Assembly (NCBI RefSeq): GCF_900103915.1
Contig: NZ_FNIG01000003.1
Coordinates: forward strand, 62,001 to 126,000
Source: Tenuibacillus multivorans
GTDB lineage: Bacteria; Bacillota; Bacilli; Bacillales; Alkalibacillaceae
Length of the DNA stretch: 64,000 nucleotides
Reading direction: 5' to 3'
In this document: positions 47,292 through 56,350 of the stretch, in pieces
How positions within the stretch are numbered: the first letter of the stretch is position 1
How the letters are laid out: the number at the start of each line of letters is the position of its first letter
Program-made: the position numbers and the translations under genes
The notes under the pieces: generated by a model
The model's database searches: none
Told to the model about the DNA's origin: nothing
What the model saw: only the letters and a program-made list of their open reading frames with translations

Positions 47292-49112
47292 TCAATTGAT
47301 GCTGTTCTTTTTTAACTCAATTATTTTCATGCCAATTCTTGCTGCAGACTGTGGATCATTTTCTTTTTCTGCCTGTTTCAGCATCTGTTTTAACTTACGT
47401 ATTTCTTTGCTCCATTCATGTTCCTTTTGGATCGCTATGAAATAATCCTCAAGTTCCTGATCATTTAACGATTCATTTATAGGTAAAACCGCAAGCTCAG
47501 TAGCCAATTGTTTTATAGAGTCTTCGGGTAAACGTTCTATAAGTCGACTGACATTCGGTTCGTTCCCTTCCTCATAATATGCGTATAGATACGTGACTAA
47601 CACTTGATGTTCTTCAATGTTAAAAACAGATCCTAATCGTTGTTGAACCCGATTAGATATATACGCATCTTGAAGCATATGGGCTATTAAATGCCTTTCC
47701 GCATTTTCATATGCACTATATATTTTTTGATTTTGATTCCAATTAGGTTGATGAACGTTAGATTTCCTAACATGTATATCATTATCTTTTGTGCGCCGCA
47801 TTATTCTTCTGCGGATCTCAATTTCTTGATTTAGTGTATTACGATCTAAATTAAAGGTCTCTTCAAGCTCTTTTAAGTGAAAATCTCTTTCCACAGCTTG
47901 ATTGACTGTAGCAATGATGTCTAACGACTTCTCAACGTATTGAACACGGTCATGATCAACATTTAAGTTATAGTCTTTCTTAATATACTGTAAAGCAAAA
48001 GCAACGTAGCTCTCTGCTGATTCAATAACTTGTTTACGAAATGGTTCGGAACCAAACTTTTCAATGTATTCATCAGGATCCATCTCATTAGGTACATTCG
48101 CTATTCGTGCGTTTAATCCTGCTTTTTTTAACATATTTGCTGTACGATAACTGGCATTTTTCCCTGCTTTATCACCGTCAAAGCAAATAATGACTTCATC
48201 CACGTACTGTTTTAGAATTTTGACATGTGTGTCTGATAAGCTTGTCCCCATAGTTGCAACAGCATGGTAGACACCAGCCTGATGTGCTTTTATGACATCA
48301 GCATATCCTTCAAATAAAACGACCGTATTCGATTTTTGAAAATGCTTTCTCGCCTGATGAAAGTTATAAAGAATTTTGCCCTTTTGAAATAAGGTTGATT
48401 CAGGACTGTTTAAATATTTGGGCTGTTCATCATCAACCATCGACCTTCCGCCATACCCCACCACTTTACCTTGGTGATTATGGATTGGAAATATAACTCT
48501 TCCTTGAAATCTGTCAAAAAAGGTATTCCCATCTCGACTATTTATTAAACCGTATTCCTGCAATTTTTCAGGCTTGAAGCCCTTTCCTTGCAAAAATTTA
48601 GCTAAAAATTGATCTTTTCTTGGTGAAAATCCTAATTGAAAGTGTTCGATGGCCTCTTCGGAAAATCCTCTATTTTTTAGATAATTAAGGGCATCTTTTC
48701 CATCTTTTGTATGCTTTAATACGTGGTGAAATAATTTTGTTGACCATTCATAAGCCTGCAATACATCGTGTTGATCAGATGAATATTGCCGATCTTGATT
48801 TTGAGATAACCATTCTTGAGGTAACTGATCCCCACTTTTGTCAGCTAACTTTTTCAACGCTTCCGTAAAGGAAATTTGCTCAATCTCCATCATGAAGGAG
48901 GCGACATTACCACCTTTTCCACAACCGAAGCAATGAAATATTTGTTTCTCTGGTGATACTGAAAAAGATGGCGTATCCTCACCATGAAAAGGACAAAGAC
49001 CAAAGTAGTTCCGTCCTCTTTTAGTTAACTTGATGTACTCACTAATCACATCAACAATGTTGTTGTTATCTGTGATTTGATCAATAGTTTCTTGTGAAAT
49101 TTTATTTACCAT
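47292..49112 (-). CDS. dnaG: DNA primase
   Basis: It synthesises RNA primers for replication. The 606-residue product has the CHC2 zinc finger (CPFHGEDTPSF and CFGCGKGG), the TOPRIM domain with LFEGYADVI and CFDGDKAGKNA, and a C-terminal helicase-binding helical domain (about residues 450-600). Operon with rpoD. The start ATG at 49112 has only a modest GGTGAT ribosome site. Confidence 0.97.
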   Translation of the reverse strand: MVNKISQETIDQITDNNNIVDVISEYIKLTKRGRNYFGLCPFHGEDTPSFSVSPEKQIFHCFGCGKGGNVASFMMEIEQISFTEALKKLADKSGDQLPQEWLSQNQDRQYSSDQHDVLQAYEWSTKLFHHVLKHTKDGKDALNYLKNRGFSEEAIEHFQLGFSPRKDQFLAKFLQGKGFKPEKLQEYGLINSRDGNTFFDRFQGRVIFPIHNHQGKVVGYGGRSMVDDEQPKYLNSPESTLFQKGKILYNFHQARKHFQKSNTVVLFEGYADVIKAHQAGVYHAVATMGTSLSDTHVKILKQYVDEVIICFDGDKAGKNASYRTANMLKKAGLNARIANVPNEMDPDEYIEKFGSEPFRKQVIESAESYVAFALQYIKKDYNLNVDHDRVQYVEKSLDIIATVNQAVERDFHLKELEETFNLDRNTLNQEIEIRRRIMRRTKDNDIHVRKSNVHQPNWNQNQKIYSAYENAERHLIAHMLQDAYISNRVQQRLGSVFNIEEHQVLVTYLYAYYEEGNEPNVSRLIERLPEDSIKQLATELAVLPINESLNDQELEDYFIAIQKEHEWSKEIRKLKQMLKQAEKENDPQSAARIGMKIIELKKNSIN

Positions 49113-49430
49113 CTACATCACCATGTGATTTAATTCGATATTTTTTGCAAAACACCTGCAAATATCGACATAAAATTTTGTATGACAAAAAATTGTCATA
49201 AATTCATAATAATTATTCATTTTTTTAAATGTATACCTTGTCAAAATGACAGGCAAACTATCGTTAAATCTTTACATTCTATTATTCTATCATCTTCCAC
49301 AAGTATCGATTATAACGGATTAGAGAAAATTATGCGAACAGTTTGTTTTAAGTCTTAATATTAAAAATTGATTGAAAAATATGTTAGTAAAAAATTAAAA
49401 GCTGCTAGTTTAGAACTAACAGCTATATGA
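49113..49430. other. Intergenic region upstream of dnaG with hairpins
   Basis: A 318-bp AT-rich gap between dnaG and the yqfL terminator. It holds a bulged 12-bp hairpin TCGATATT...TGCA/TGCA-AATATCGA at 49135-49168, ATGACAA-AAAA-TTGTCAT at 49182-49199, and TGTCA-AAA-TGACA at 49239-49251. I see no gene and no confident promoter, although TTGACA-like -35 boxes on the minus strand lie within these dyads. Confidence 0.6.
49389..49424 (-). terminator. Terminator of yqfL
   Basis: On the minus strand AGCTGTTAGTT pairs with AACTAGCAGCT (one mismatch) then TTTAATTTTTT. Confidence 0.82.
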
Positions 49431-50231
49431 TTACTTCTTCAATTTTCTTAAGATGACATTGGCTGTTTCTTCAACCGCCTTATTCGACACATCAATTAAA
49501 TCACAACCGATTTTTTCTATCACTTTATTAAAATAATCAATCTCTTGTTTGATTCGTTCCGCTTTAGCATAATTGGCTGAGCCATCAAGTCCTAAAGCTT
49601 TTAATCGTTCCGTACGAATATGATTTAATTTTTCAGGGCTAATACTTAATCCTATACACTTTTCTGCAGGAACTTGAAACAATTCCTCTGGCGGCTCAAC
49701 TTCAGGAACAATTGGGACATTGGCTACCTTTAATCGTTTATGAGCCAAAAATTGTGACAATGGTGTTTTGGAGGTACGGGATACCCCGATTAATACGAGA
49801 TCAGCTTTTAATATACCTTTCGCATCGCGACCATCATCATATTTTACAGCAAATTCAATGGCCTCAACTCGTTTATAATAATCCTCATCTAATTTATGAA
49901 CTAAGCCTGGCTCCAAACGCGGTTCTTCATGTAGGTGACCTTCAAGTTCATTTAGTAACGGACCTAAGACATCAATGGCAGTCACATTATATTGTTGAGA
50001 AAGCTCTAGCATTTTCTTTCTAAAATTAGGCTTAACTAATGTGAAAGCAATCAAACCATTATTCTCCTTAGCTAATTGAAAGGCATCAACCATTGTTGCT
50101 TCATCATCTACATATGGGATTCGTTGTATTTTCATATCTGTATGAGAAAACTGACTTAAAGCGGCTTTGGCTAATAACTCAGCGGTTTCGCCAACTGAAT
50201 CAGACAACACATATAATTTCGAATGATCCAT
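49431..50231 (-). CDS. yqfL: Bifunctional kinase/pyrophosphorylase regulating pyruvate metabolism (YqfL)
   Basis: A 266-residue DUF299 protein with P-loop [15 protein letters not shown]. Homologues phosphorylate and dephosphorylate PEP synthase or pyruvate, phosphate dikinase; in B. subtilis YqfL acts with CcpN in control of gluconeogenesis. It follows ccpN by 13 bp with AAAGGAGGAGG before the ATG. The target enzyme is not in this window. Confidence 0.9.
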   Translation of the reverse strand: MDHSKLYVLSDSVGETAELLAKAALSQFSHTDMKIQRIPYVDDEATMVDAFQLAKENNGLIAFTLVKPNFRKKMLELSQQYNVTAIDVLGPLLNELEGHLHEEPRLEPGLVHKLDEDYYKRVEAIEFAVKYDDGRDAKGILKADLVLIGVSRTSKTPLSQFLAHKRLKVANVPIVPEVEPPEELFQVPAEKCIGLSISPEKLNHIRTERLKALGLDGSANYAKAERIKQEIDYFNKVIEKIGCDLIDVSNKAVEETANVILRKLKK

Positions 50232-50244
50232 TTAACCTCCTCCT

Positions 50245-50871
50245 TTAAACATCTTCCTTTACTAATTCTACAAAAGCTTTTGTAATATTCGTTTTCGTCA
50301 ATCGTCCGACAACTTCTAAACCATCTTCACGTTCAATTACAACGGGAAGGGCATCAATTTGATTTTCGATTAATTTATTTGCCGCATCAAGTAATAAATC
50401 ATCTTTTTCACAAACCTTTATTTTAGGGTTTCTTGTCATGATGATATGTACTGGTACATCTGATAAGTCTTGATTTCCCATACTCGCTCGAAGTAAATCC
50501 TTTCTTGATAAAACACCAACTAGAAGCGAATGATCATTGACCACAAATAACGTTCCGACATCCTCTAAAAACATCGTTGTAATCGCATCATACACTGATA
50601 CTTGATCGTTGACAACGACAGGAACTGAGTGGTGATGACGCACGATTAATTTCTTCAATTGGTCAGACAATAATTCAAACCCAGTTTTTCCCGTATAAAA
50701 ATAGCCAACTCTTGGGCGAGCATCTAAAAAACCAGCCATTGTTAATATGGCTAAGTCCGGCCTTAGCGTAGCCCGAGTTAGATCTAATTTATCTGCTATA
50801 TTTTCTCCCGTAATGGGGCCATTTTCCTTAACAATTTCAATAATTTGTTCTTGCCGGTGAGTTAATTCCAT
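50245..50871 (-). CDS. ccpN: Gluconeogenic gene repressor CcpN
   Basis: A 208-residue regulator with an N-terminal winged HTH (about residues 1-55, RQEQIIEIVKENGPITGENI) and two CBS domains (about 80-205) that likely sense nucleotides. B. subtilis CcpN represses gapB and pckA under glycolytic conditions. ATG at 50871, with GAGGTGA 8 bases upstream, gives the standard N-terminus. glyQS, normally beside ccpN and recO in bacilli, is absent here. Confidence 0.92.
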   Translation of the reverse strand: MELTHRQEQIIEIVKENGPITGENIADKLDLTRATLRPDLAILTMAGFLDARPRVGYFYTGKTGFELLSDQLKKLIVRHHHSVPVVVNDQVSVYDAITTMFLEDVGTLFVVNDHSLLVGVLSRKDLLRASMGNQDLSDVPVHIIMTRNPKIKVCEKDDLLLDAANKLIENQIDALPVVIEREDGLEVVGRLTKTNITKAFVELVKEDV

Positions 50872-50945
50872 TGCTTTCTTCACCTCATTCTCATTCAGAC
50901 ATACTACAATCAAATATTATATATTATTTTAACCATAAATTAAAT

Positions 50946-50980
50946 AAAGGATGACAAATTTTCAGAAGTTTGTCATCCTG
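50946..50980 (-). terminator. Terminator of recO
   Basis: On the minus strand AGGATGACAAA pairs with TTTGTCATCCT around a 10-base loop, followed by TTATTT. It separates recO from ccpN. Confidence 0.85.
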
Positions 50981-51730
50981 TTAATCATGATCCAATAAAT
51001 GCATTTGATCAAGAAAGCGTTTGGATTTGATTGTCATCCCACCATAACGTTCATAATATTGATCAAGAATATGACGTAATAGTTTTAATGTATCATGCTT
51101 TATGGATATATTTCGAATACGTTTAATACTTGTTAGGCTCATTTGTCGTAAAACCTTATAGGCATGGGCAGGTAATGGTATGGTGTATTCGGAACTTGAC
51201 TGGCACATATCACAAACAACGCCCCCATCAACAACTGAGAAGGCTGTAATTGGTCTGTCGTCATGTCCATTGACACAGTTATGTACAACAGGAGCAAAAC
51301 CCCCAATATGATACATTTTAAGCTCAAACATAATGGAAATGGCTTCAGGTGGCTCGTCATCTAACATTCTTTCTAAACTTATATTAAGCTCATCAAATAA
51401 TGCCGAATTGGGTTCTTTTTCATTTACCATTTTAGCGACCAATTCACACATATAAGAGGCATAGGCCGTTTTAATAATATCCTCTCTAATCCCTCGCATG
51501 CTATTTAGAATATCACCTTGATGGATGGTACCTAATCCTTTTCCTATTTGGGTTAAAAATAATCCATATATAAATGGCTGCGTAATAGCAGCCATTCGAC
51601 TTTTTGTTTTCTTAGCGCCTCTTGCAACAGCGCTGATTAAACCATATTCTTTTGTATATAATGTAATAATTTTATTCGTTTCCCCATAGTCTCGAGTTCG
51701 AAGCACAATCCCCTGTACTTTTTCGATCAT
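50981..51730 (-). CDS. recO: DNA repair protein RecO
   Basis: A 249-residue recombination mediator that helps RecA load on SSB-coated DNA. It has the N-terminal OB-fold (VQGIVLRTRDYGETNKII) and a C-terminal zinc-finger region with VHNCVNGH and VVCDMCQSS, four putative Zn ligands. AGGGA lies before the ATG. It follows yqzL by 26 bp and era upstream, the usual era-yqzL-recO order. Confidence 0.95.
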   Translation of the reverse strand: MIEKVQGIVLRTRDYGETNKIITLYTKEYGLISAVARGAKKTKSRMAAITQPFIYGLFLTQIGKGLGTIHQGDILNSMRGIREDIIKTAYASYMCELVAKMVNEKEPNSALFDELNISLERMLDDEPPEAISIMFELKMYHIGGFAPVVHNCVNGHDDRPITAFSVVDGGVVCDMCQSSSEYTIPLPAHAYKVLRQMSLTSIKRIRNISIKHDTLKLLRHILDQYYERYGGMTIKSKRFLDQMHLLDHD

Positions 51731-51756
51731 AAAATTCCCTAACTTTCTTTTTTAAC

Positions 51757-51906
51757 TTATTGACGATTATTGGTTAACGTCGTTTTCATCTCTTCCACAT
51801 TATTTTTTTGGTGCGCGCTACGGTTGGTTTCTTCCATTTGTTTCATCAATAAATACGCTTCAATACTTCCAGTTTTACTAAAAACTTTCCAAGGTAAATC
51901 GATCAT
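51757..51906 (-). CDS. yqzL: YqzL family small protein
   Basis: A 49-residue open reading frame MIDLPWKVFSKTGSIEAYLLMKQ... ending TNNRQ. The N-terminal pattern W-K-F-x-x-T-G-x-I-x-x-Y-L-L is the YqzL family signature, and it lies between era and recO as in B. subtilis. GGTGGAG is 6 bases before ATG 51906; an ATG at 51912 overlaps it. Function unknown. Confidence 0.85.
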   Translation of the reverse strand: MIDLPWKVFSKTGSIEAYLLMKQMEETNRSAHQKNNVEEMKTTLTNNRQ

Positions 51907-52076
51907 GATCATCTCCACCTTTCAGATTTATTGATCATAAAACAAATGTCCACGCTGTTGACACACATCTGCAATAATACTTGCTCGTGAATTCAATCAG
52001 TATGAAAACATTTTTCTATATTCATATCTTTTGCTGTTTCTCTAAGTTCATAAGTTAAAAAAATTACCAGTTATAT

Positions 52077-52982
52077 TTAATAATCCTCTTCGTTATATCC
52101 ATATTCACGTAGTTGATGTATCCGATTACGCCAATCTTTTTCAACTTTTACCCAAAGCTCCAAATATACTTTAGATCCCAGAAGGTTTTCAATATCTTTA
52201 CGCGCCTCAATACCAATTTGACGCAACATTCGTCCTTGTTTCCCGATGATAATCCCTTTTTGCGAATTCCGTTCAACGATAATAGTTGCTTGTACATCTA
52301 TCAAACCGGAGTCTTCATCACCTTGTATACCTTCAATCACAACCGCAATTGAGTGTGGGATTTCTTCTCTTGTATGGTGTAATACTTTTTCACGAATTAA
52401 TTCACTGATGATAAAACGCTCTGGATGATCAGTAATGTGATCCTCCGGGTAAAATTGTGGCCCTTCAGGTAAATGGTGTTCCATTACGTCCATTAAATGA
52501 TTAACATTGTTGCCATTTAAAGCTGAAATTGGAATGATTTCTTCAAAATTTAGTTCATCTTTATACTGATCAATTAACGGCAATAATTCATCAGGATGGA
52601 TCTCATCAATTTTATTCATCACTAAAAAAATTGGTTGATTAACGCTTTTCAACTTCTCCATGATAAATTGATCACCTTTTCCCATACCTTCCTTGGCGTT
52701 TATCATGAAAATGACTAAATCAACCTCGTTCAATGCATTAATCGATGATTGAACCATAAAATCTCCAAGTCTGTGTTTCGGTTTATGAATACCTGGTGTA
52801 TCAATAAAGATAAATTGTGCTGTATCTTTTGTATAAACACCTTGTATTTTATTACGAGTCGTTTGAGCCTTATCGCTCATAATAGCTATTTTTTGGCCTA
52901 ATACACGGTTCATAAACGTTGATTTCCCTACATTTGGTCGTCCAATAATTGCAATAAAACCTGATCTAAAGTTGTCTTGCAT
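52077..52982 (-). CDS. era: GTPase Era
   Basis: A 301-residue ribosome-assembly GTPase that binds 16S rRNA. G1 is [10 protein letters not shown]3 is DTPG, G4 is NKID, and a C-terminal KH domain has [20 protein letters not shown] lies 7 bases before ATG 52982. The usual cdd gene between era and dgkA is missing, and a terminator stands at 53.07 kb, so era is probably transcribed from a promoter in this gap. Confidence 0.96.
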   Translation of the reverse strand: MQDNFRSGFIAIIGRPNVGKSTFMNRVLGQKIAIMSDKAQTTRNKIQGVYTKDTAQFIFIDTPGIHKPKHRLGDFMVQSSINALNEVDLVIFMINAKEGMGKGDQFIMEKLKSVNQPIFLVMNKIDEIHPDELLPLIDQYKDELNFEEIIPISALNGNNVNHLMDVMEHHLPEGPQFYPEDHITDHPERFIISELIREKVLHHTREEIPHSIAVVIEGIQGDEDSGLIDVQATIIVERNSQKGIIIGKQGRMLRQIGIEARKDIENLLGSKVYLELWVKVEKDWRNRIHQLREYGYNEEDY

Positions 52983-53064
52983 ATTCATTCTCCTATTTTT
53001 GTTTGTATCTTATTTTACTATAAAGCATAGGTTTTTTCATACGTTCGACAAAAGATTTAATTAA

Positions 53065-53101
53065 AAGACAAAAGAGTATCCGTTATCCCCGAATACTCTT
53101 T
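53065..53101 (-). terminator. Terminator of dgkA
   Basis: AAAGAGTAT pairs with ATACTCTTT around a 12-base loop, T-rich on both sides. On the minus strand it follows dgkA and separates it from era. Confidence 0.85.
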
Positions 53102-53103
53102 TC

Positions 53104-53460
53104 TTAAAAAATACTAATTATCCTTGGAACAAATATAATAAACCCAACAATGATGGCAAATATAGCTGCGACTAGAACTGCCGCAGCACTAATATCTTTA
53201 ATTTGTTTGGCATACGCATTGTAATCGGGATACATTTGATCCGATATAATCTCTATAGCGGTATTGATTAACTCAGTAATGATGACTAAAGCTATTGCCG
53301 TCAATAAAAACAGCCATTCTATAAGCGTTACTTTAAATAATATCCCCGAACTTAAAACAATAATCATAAAAACAAAGTGCGTTCTCACGTTCCGATCGAT
53401 GCGTAATGCTGTAAATAGGCCATTCACAGCATGTCTTAAACCAATTTTATCGAATCTCAT
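53104..53460 (-). CDS. dgkA: Undecaprenol kinase (diacylglycerol kinase family)
   Basis: A 118-residue membrane protein with three helices and the catalytic helix motif ELINTAIEIISDQ, which carries metal-binding Glu. In B. subtilis DgkA phosphorylates undecaprenol to recycle the lipid carrier for the cell wall. It overlaps ybeY by 14 bp on the same strand, in the conserved pgpH-ybeY-dgkA order. Confidence 0.94.
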   Translation of the reverse strand: MRFDKIGLRHAVNGLFTALRIDRNVRTHFVFMIIVLSSGILFKVTLIEWLFLLTAIALVIITELINTAIEIISDQMYPDYNAYAKQIKDISAAAVLVAAIFAIIVGFIIFVPRIISIF

Positions 53461-53923
53461 TTCTTTTCAATCCAAATTCTTGTAAAATGTGTTCCTGACG
53501 CTCGAACATCTCCTTTTCTTCCTCAACGGTTTGATGATCATAACCTAATAGGTGCAAAAAGCCGTGCACGACTAAAAAACCTAATTCCCTGTTAAAAGAA
53601 TGACCATACTCTTCAGCCTGGTCTTGGGCTTGTTCAACCGAGACGATGATATCACCTAAGTGCTCGGGTAAGTCTTCCCCAACAATATCTAATTCATTTT
53701 CACCCTGCTCTTCTAACGCAAATGATATTACATCCGTCGGCTTGTCCTTTCCGCGGTAATCACGATTTATTTCTTGAATTGTCTCATTTTGAACCAATGT
53801 GACAGAAAGTTCAGCCGCTTCATTAACCATTTCCATCCGCCCAGCATAATCCAATAATTGTTTTAGTAATTCAGATTGTTCATCAGTCGTCTGATTTGTT
53901 TCATCCGTTATATCAATGATCAA
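53447..53923 (-). CDS. ybeY: Endoribonuclease YbeY
   Basis: A 158-residue single-strand RNase for 16S rRNA 3'-end maturation and ribosome quality control. The zinc site is HGFLHLLGYDH near residues 124-134 and the conserved Arg is in RDYRGKDKPTDVISF. The start is TTG at 53923, with AGGAGG 8 bases upstream; no ATG fits. Between pgpH and dgkA as usual. Confidence 0.95.
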   Translation of the reverse strand: MIIDITDETNQTTDEQSELLKQLLDYAGRMEMVNEAAELSVTLVQNETIQEINRDYRGKDKPTDVISFALEEQGENELDIVGEDLPEHLGDIIVSVEQAQDQAEEYGHSFNRELGFLVVHGFLHLLGYDHQTVEEEKEMFERQEHILQEFGLKRNEIR

Positions 53924-53928
53924 TTCAT

Positions 53929-55371
53929 TTACCTCCTTGATGCCTGTTGAACCAAGATATCATTAGGGTACTCTATTCTAGAGTGAAAAATTCCATTCAA
54001 CATATCACATATATCCTTTTCAATCACAAGTATGTCGTTTAATGTTAAATGACTGTCATTTAATTGACCATCCATAAGTCGATCATAAATAATCGATCGA
54101 ACAATTTTTAAAATCTCCTCATTTGTCGGGTTACTCTTAGAACGAACAGCCGCTTCAACAGAATCACAAATATTGATCACTGCCGCTTCTTTACTTTGTG
54201 GTATGGGCCCTCTATATCGGTATTTTACCTCATCAACGCCTGGTTGACGTTCCTTTGCTTTATAATAAAAATATTTTAACAGTGTTGTTCCATGATGCTG
54301 TTCAGCAATATCAATTATTTCCTTTGGTAATTTATGTTCTTTTAGTAACCTTGCACTATCATAAGGATGCTGTAAAATAATCCGTGCACTATCCTCAGGT
54401 GGTAAGGAATCATGTGGATTCTTTTTATGTTGGTTTTCTATAAACATATGCGGTTTAATCGCTTTACCGACATCATGATAATAGGCCGCTACACGCGCTA
54501 ATAAACCATTCGCTCCAATTGCTTCACAGGCTGACTCACTTAAATTCGCAACCATAACACTGTGATGATATGTACCGGGAGCCTCTACTAGCATTTTTCT
54601 TAATAACGCATGGTTAGGGTTTGATAAGGCTAGCAGCTTTGATTCAGTTAACATATTAAATCCAGCCTCAAAAATCGGTAAAATACCTAAAAATAAAATA
54701 GATGCAAATAAAACGGATAAGAGCGAAAAAAGTAACGAAAACAAAATGTCTGATGTCGTAAGCATGTTCAAATGATTTAATTCAAAAACAAAGACGAGTA
54801 AGAAATGGATTGAAAGTAATGACATGGACGTTTTTAATAACGTTTTACGGTCTTTTATAGATTGATAAAGAAAAATAGCAAACCACTGAGAAAGTAATAA
54901 GTATAAAAAAATTGAATAAATATTAACTTCATGAAAACTAAATAAAAAACTGCCATATATGGCCATCAAAACGGAACACATCATGGCGAAGCGTTCACTA
55001 ATAAAATGCTTAATCAGCATCGAAAATGCCGCAATAGGCGTCACATAAAAAATCGTGGCGATACCAGGGCTAAGGCTTTGTAGAGCGTAAATTAATAACA
55101 GCATCGATGAACCGAGAAATGAAAATGTAATTGTCATTTGCGAGGTCCAATTGGGATGTCGGATAATTTCGATATTGGTTAAAATACAAGATAAAAGAAA
55201 TAAGCAAAACATTAATAGTAGCTGATTAAATGACATTTGTTGTTGGAAAAAGCGAACTAGTACCAAACTGATAAACATAGTTGGTGTGACCAATGATGCC
55301 ATTATCGATTGAATATTAACCTGCTTAACATTATAAATCGGAACTGAATATTTTTCCTTCACCACATTCAT
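53929..55371 (-). CDS. HD-superfamily cyclic-di-AMP phosphodiesterase-like protein, lacking the extracellular domain
   Basis: A 480-residue protein of the 7TM-7TMR-HD (PgpH/YqfF) family. About eight membrane helices (residues 20-270) are followed by an HD domain with YHHSVMVANLSE, YYHDVGK, HHGTTLLKYF and NICDSVEAA. The usual family member is about 710 residues and starts with one helix and an extracellular domain of about 230 residues; both ends of this gene are secure (an in-frame TAA directly precedes the ATG), so that domain is absent. It should still hydrolyse c-di-AMP if the HD residues work. Between phoH and ybeY as usual. Confidence 0.9.
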   Translation of the reverse strand: MNVVKEKYSVPIYNVKQVNIQSIMASLVTPTMFISLVLVRFFQQQMSFNQLLLMFCLFLLSCILTNIEIIRHPNWTSQMTITFSFLGSSMLLLIYALQSLSPGIATIFYVTPIAAFSMLIKHFISERFAMMCSVLMAIYGSFLFSFHEVNIYSIFLYLLLSQWFAIFLYQSIKDRKTLLKTSMSLLSIHFLLVFVFELNHLNMLTTSDILFSLLFSLLSVLFASILFLGILPIFEAGFNMLTESKLLALSNPNHALLRKMLVEAPGTYHHSVMVANLSESACEAIGANGLLARVAAYYHDVGKAIKPHMFIENQHKKNPHDSLPPEDSARIILQHPYDSARLLKEHKLPKEIIDIAEQHHGTTLLKYFYYKAKERQPGVDEVKYRYRGPIPQSKEAAVINICDSVEAAVRSKSNPTNEEILKIVRSIIYDRLMDGQLNDSHLTLNDILVIEKDICDMLNGIFHSRIEYPNDILVQQASRR

Positions 55372-55393
55372 TTAAAAACACCAACTCAAACCG

Positions 55394-56347
55394 TTATTTT
55401 TCGTATGCTTCAATAACTTTAGTGACCAATGGGTGTCTGACTACGTCAGTCCCTTTTAAATAATTAAATGAGATGCCTTTAATATCACTTAAACGTTCTG
55501 CTGCTACCTTCAAACCTGACGTAACCCCTTTAGGCAAGTCAATTTGGGTAATATCACCCGTTATGACCATTTGAGAGCCGAAACCTAATCGAGTAATAAA
55601 CATCTTCATTTGTTCGGGGGTTGTGTTTTGTGCTTCATCTAATATAACAAACGCATCATCTAGTGTTCGACCACGCATATAGGCAAGTGGTGCGATTTCA
55701 ATCGTGCCTCTTTCCATTAAACGAACCGTGTGTTCCGCACCAATCACATCGTGTAAGGCATCATACAGTGGTCGTAAATATGGATCGACCTTCTCTTTTA
55801 AATCGCCAGGTAAAAAACCTAGACTTTCACCTGCTTCAACTGCTGGCCGTGTAAGGACTAATCGTTTAACCTCACCGTTACGAAGAGACTTGGCAGCCAT
55901 GACAACGGCTAAATATGTTTTACCAGTGCCAGCAGGACCAATGCCGAACACTAAATCATTTGCTTTCATCGATGCAACGTAATCGCGTTGACCTAGGGTT
56001 TTAACTCGAATCGGTTTACCCTGTTGGTTTTTTGTAATTTCATCCTCAAAAAGAGTTTCAAACTGTTCAATTTTTCCTTCTTTGGCTAACTCTAAACCGT
56101 AAATCACATCGCGTTCGGTAATTGTAATACCTTTTTTTATAACTTTTAACACTGACTCAAGTAGCGAGTGAACAGCTTCAACATCCGACTCTTCGCCAGT
56201 AATTTTGATCTGTCCACCACGTGTTAATATTTTAACAGGAATGAATTGTTCAATTTGTTTGATGTTGCGATCATTTGTACCAAATAAATTTAGCGTATCT
56301 GAATGATCTTCGGTGTGTAAGTCAATCGTTTTATTGGTTTCTGCCAT
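55394..56347 (-). CDS. phoH: PhoH family ATPase
   Basis: A 317-residue protein with an N-terminal KH-like part and a RecA-like ATPase with GPAGTGKTYLAVVMA and VILDEAQNTTPEQMKMFITR. PhoH-type proteins are predicted RNA helicases linked to YbeY; exact function unsettled. AAGGAG precedes the ATG. It follows yqfD by 3 bp, implying one transcript. Confidence 0.93.
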   Translation of the reverse strand: MAETNKTIDLHTEDHSDTLNLFGTNDRNIKQIEQFIPVKILTRGGQIKITGEESDVEAVHSLLESVLKVIKKGITITERDVIYGLELAKEGKIEQFETLFEDEITKNQQGKPIRVKTLGQRDYVASMKANDLVFGIGPAGTGKTYLAVVMAAKSLRNGEVKRLVLTRPAVEAGESLGFLPGDLKEKVDPYLRPLYDALHDVIGAEHTVRLMERGTIEIAPLAYMRGRTLDDAFVILDEAQNTTPEQMKMFITRLGFGSQMVITGDITQIDLPKGVTSGLKVAAERLSDIKGISFNYLKGTDVVRHPLVTKVIEAYEK

Positions 56348-56350
56348 ACA

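Noticed and set aside
53929-55371. Frameshift hiding the missing extracellular domain of the PgpH-like gene
   Set aside because: Only 22 bp separate its start from phoH and an in-frame TAA precedes the ATG, so there is no room for the missing 230 residues.
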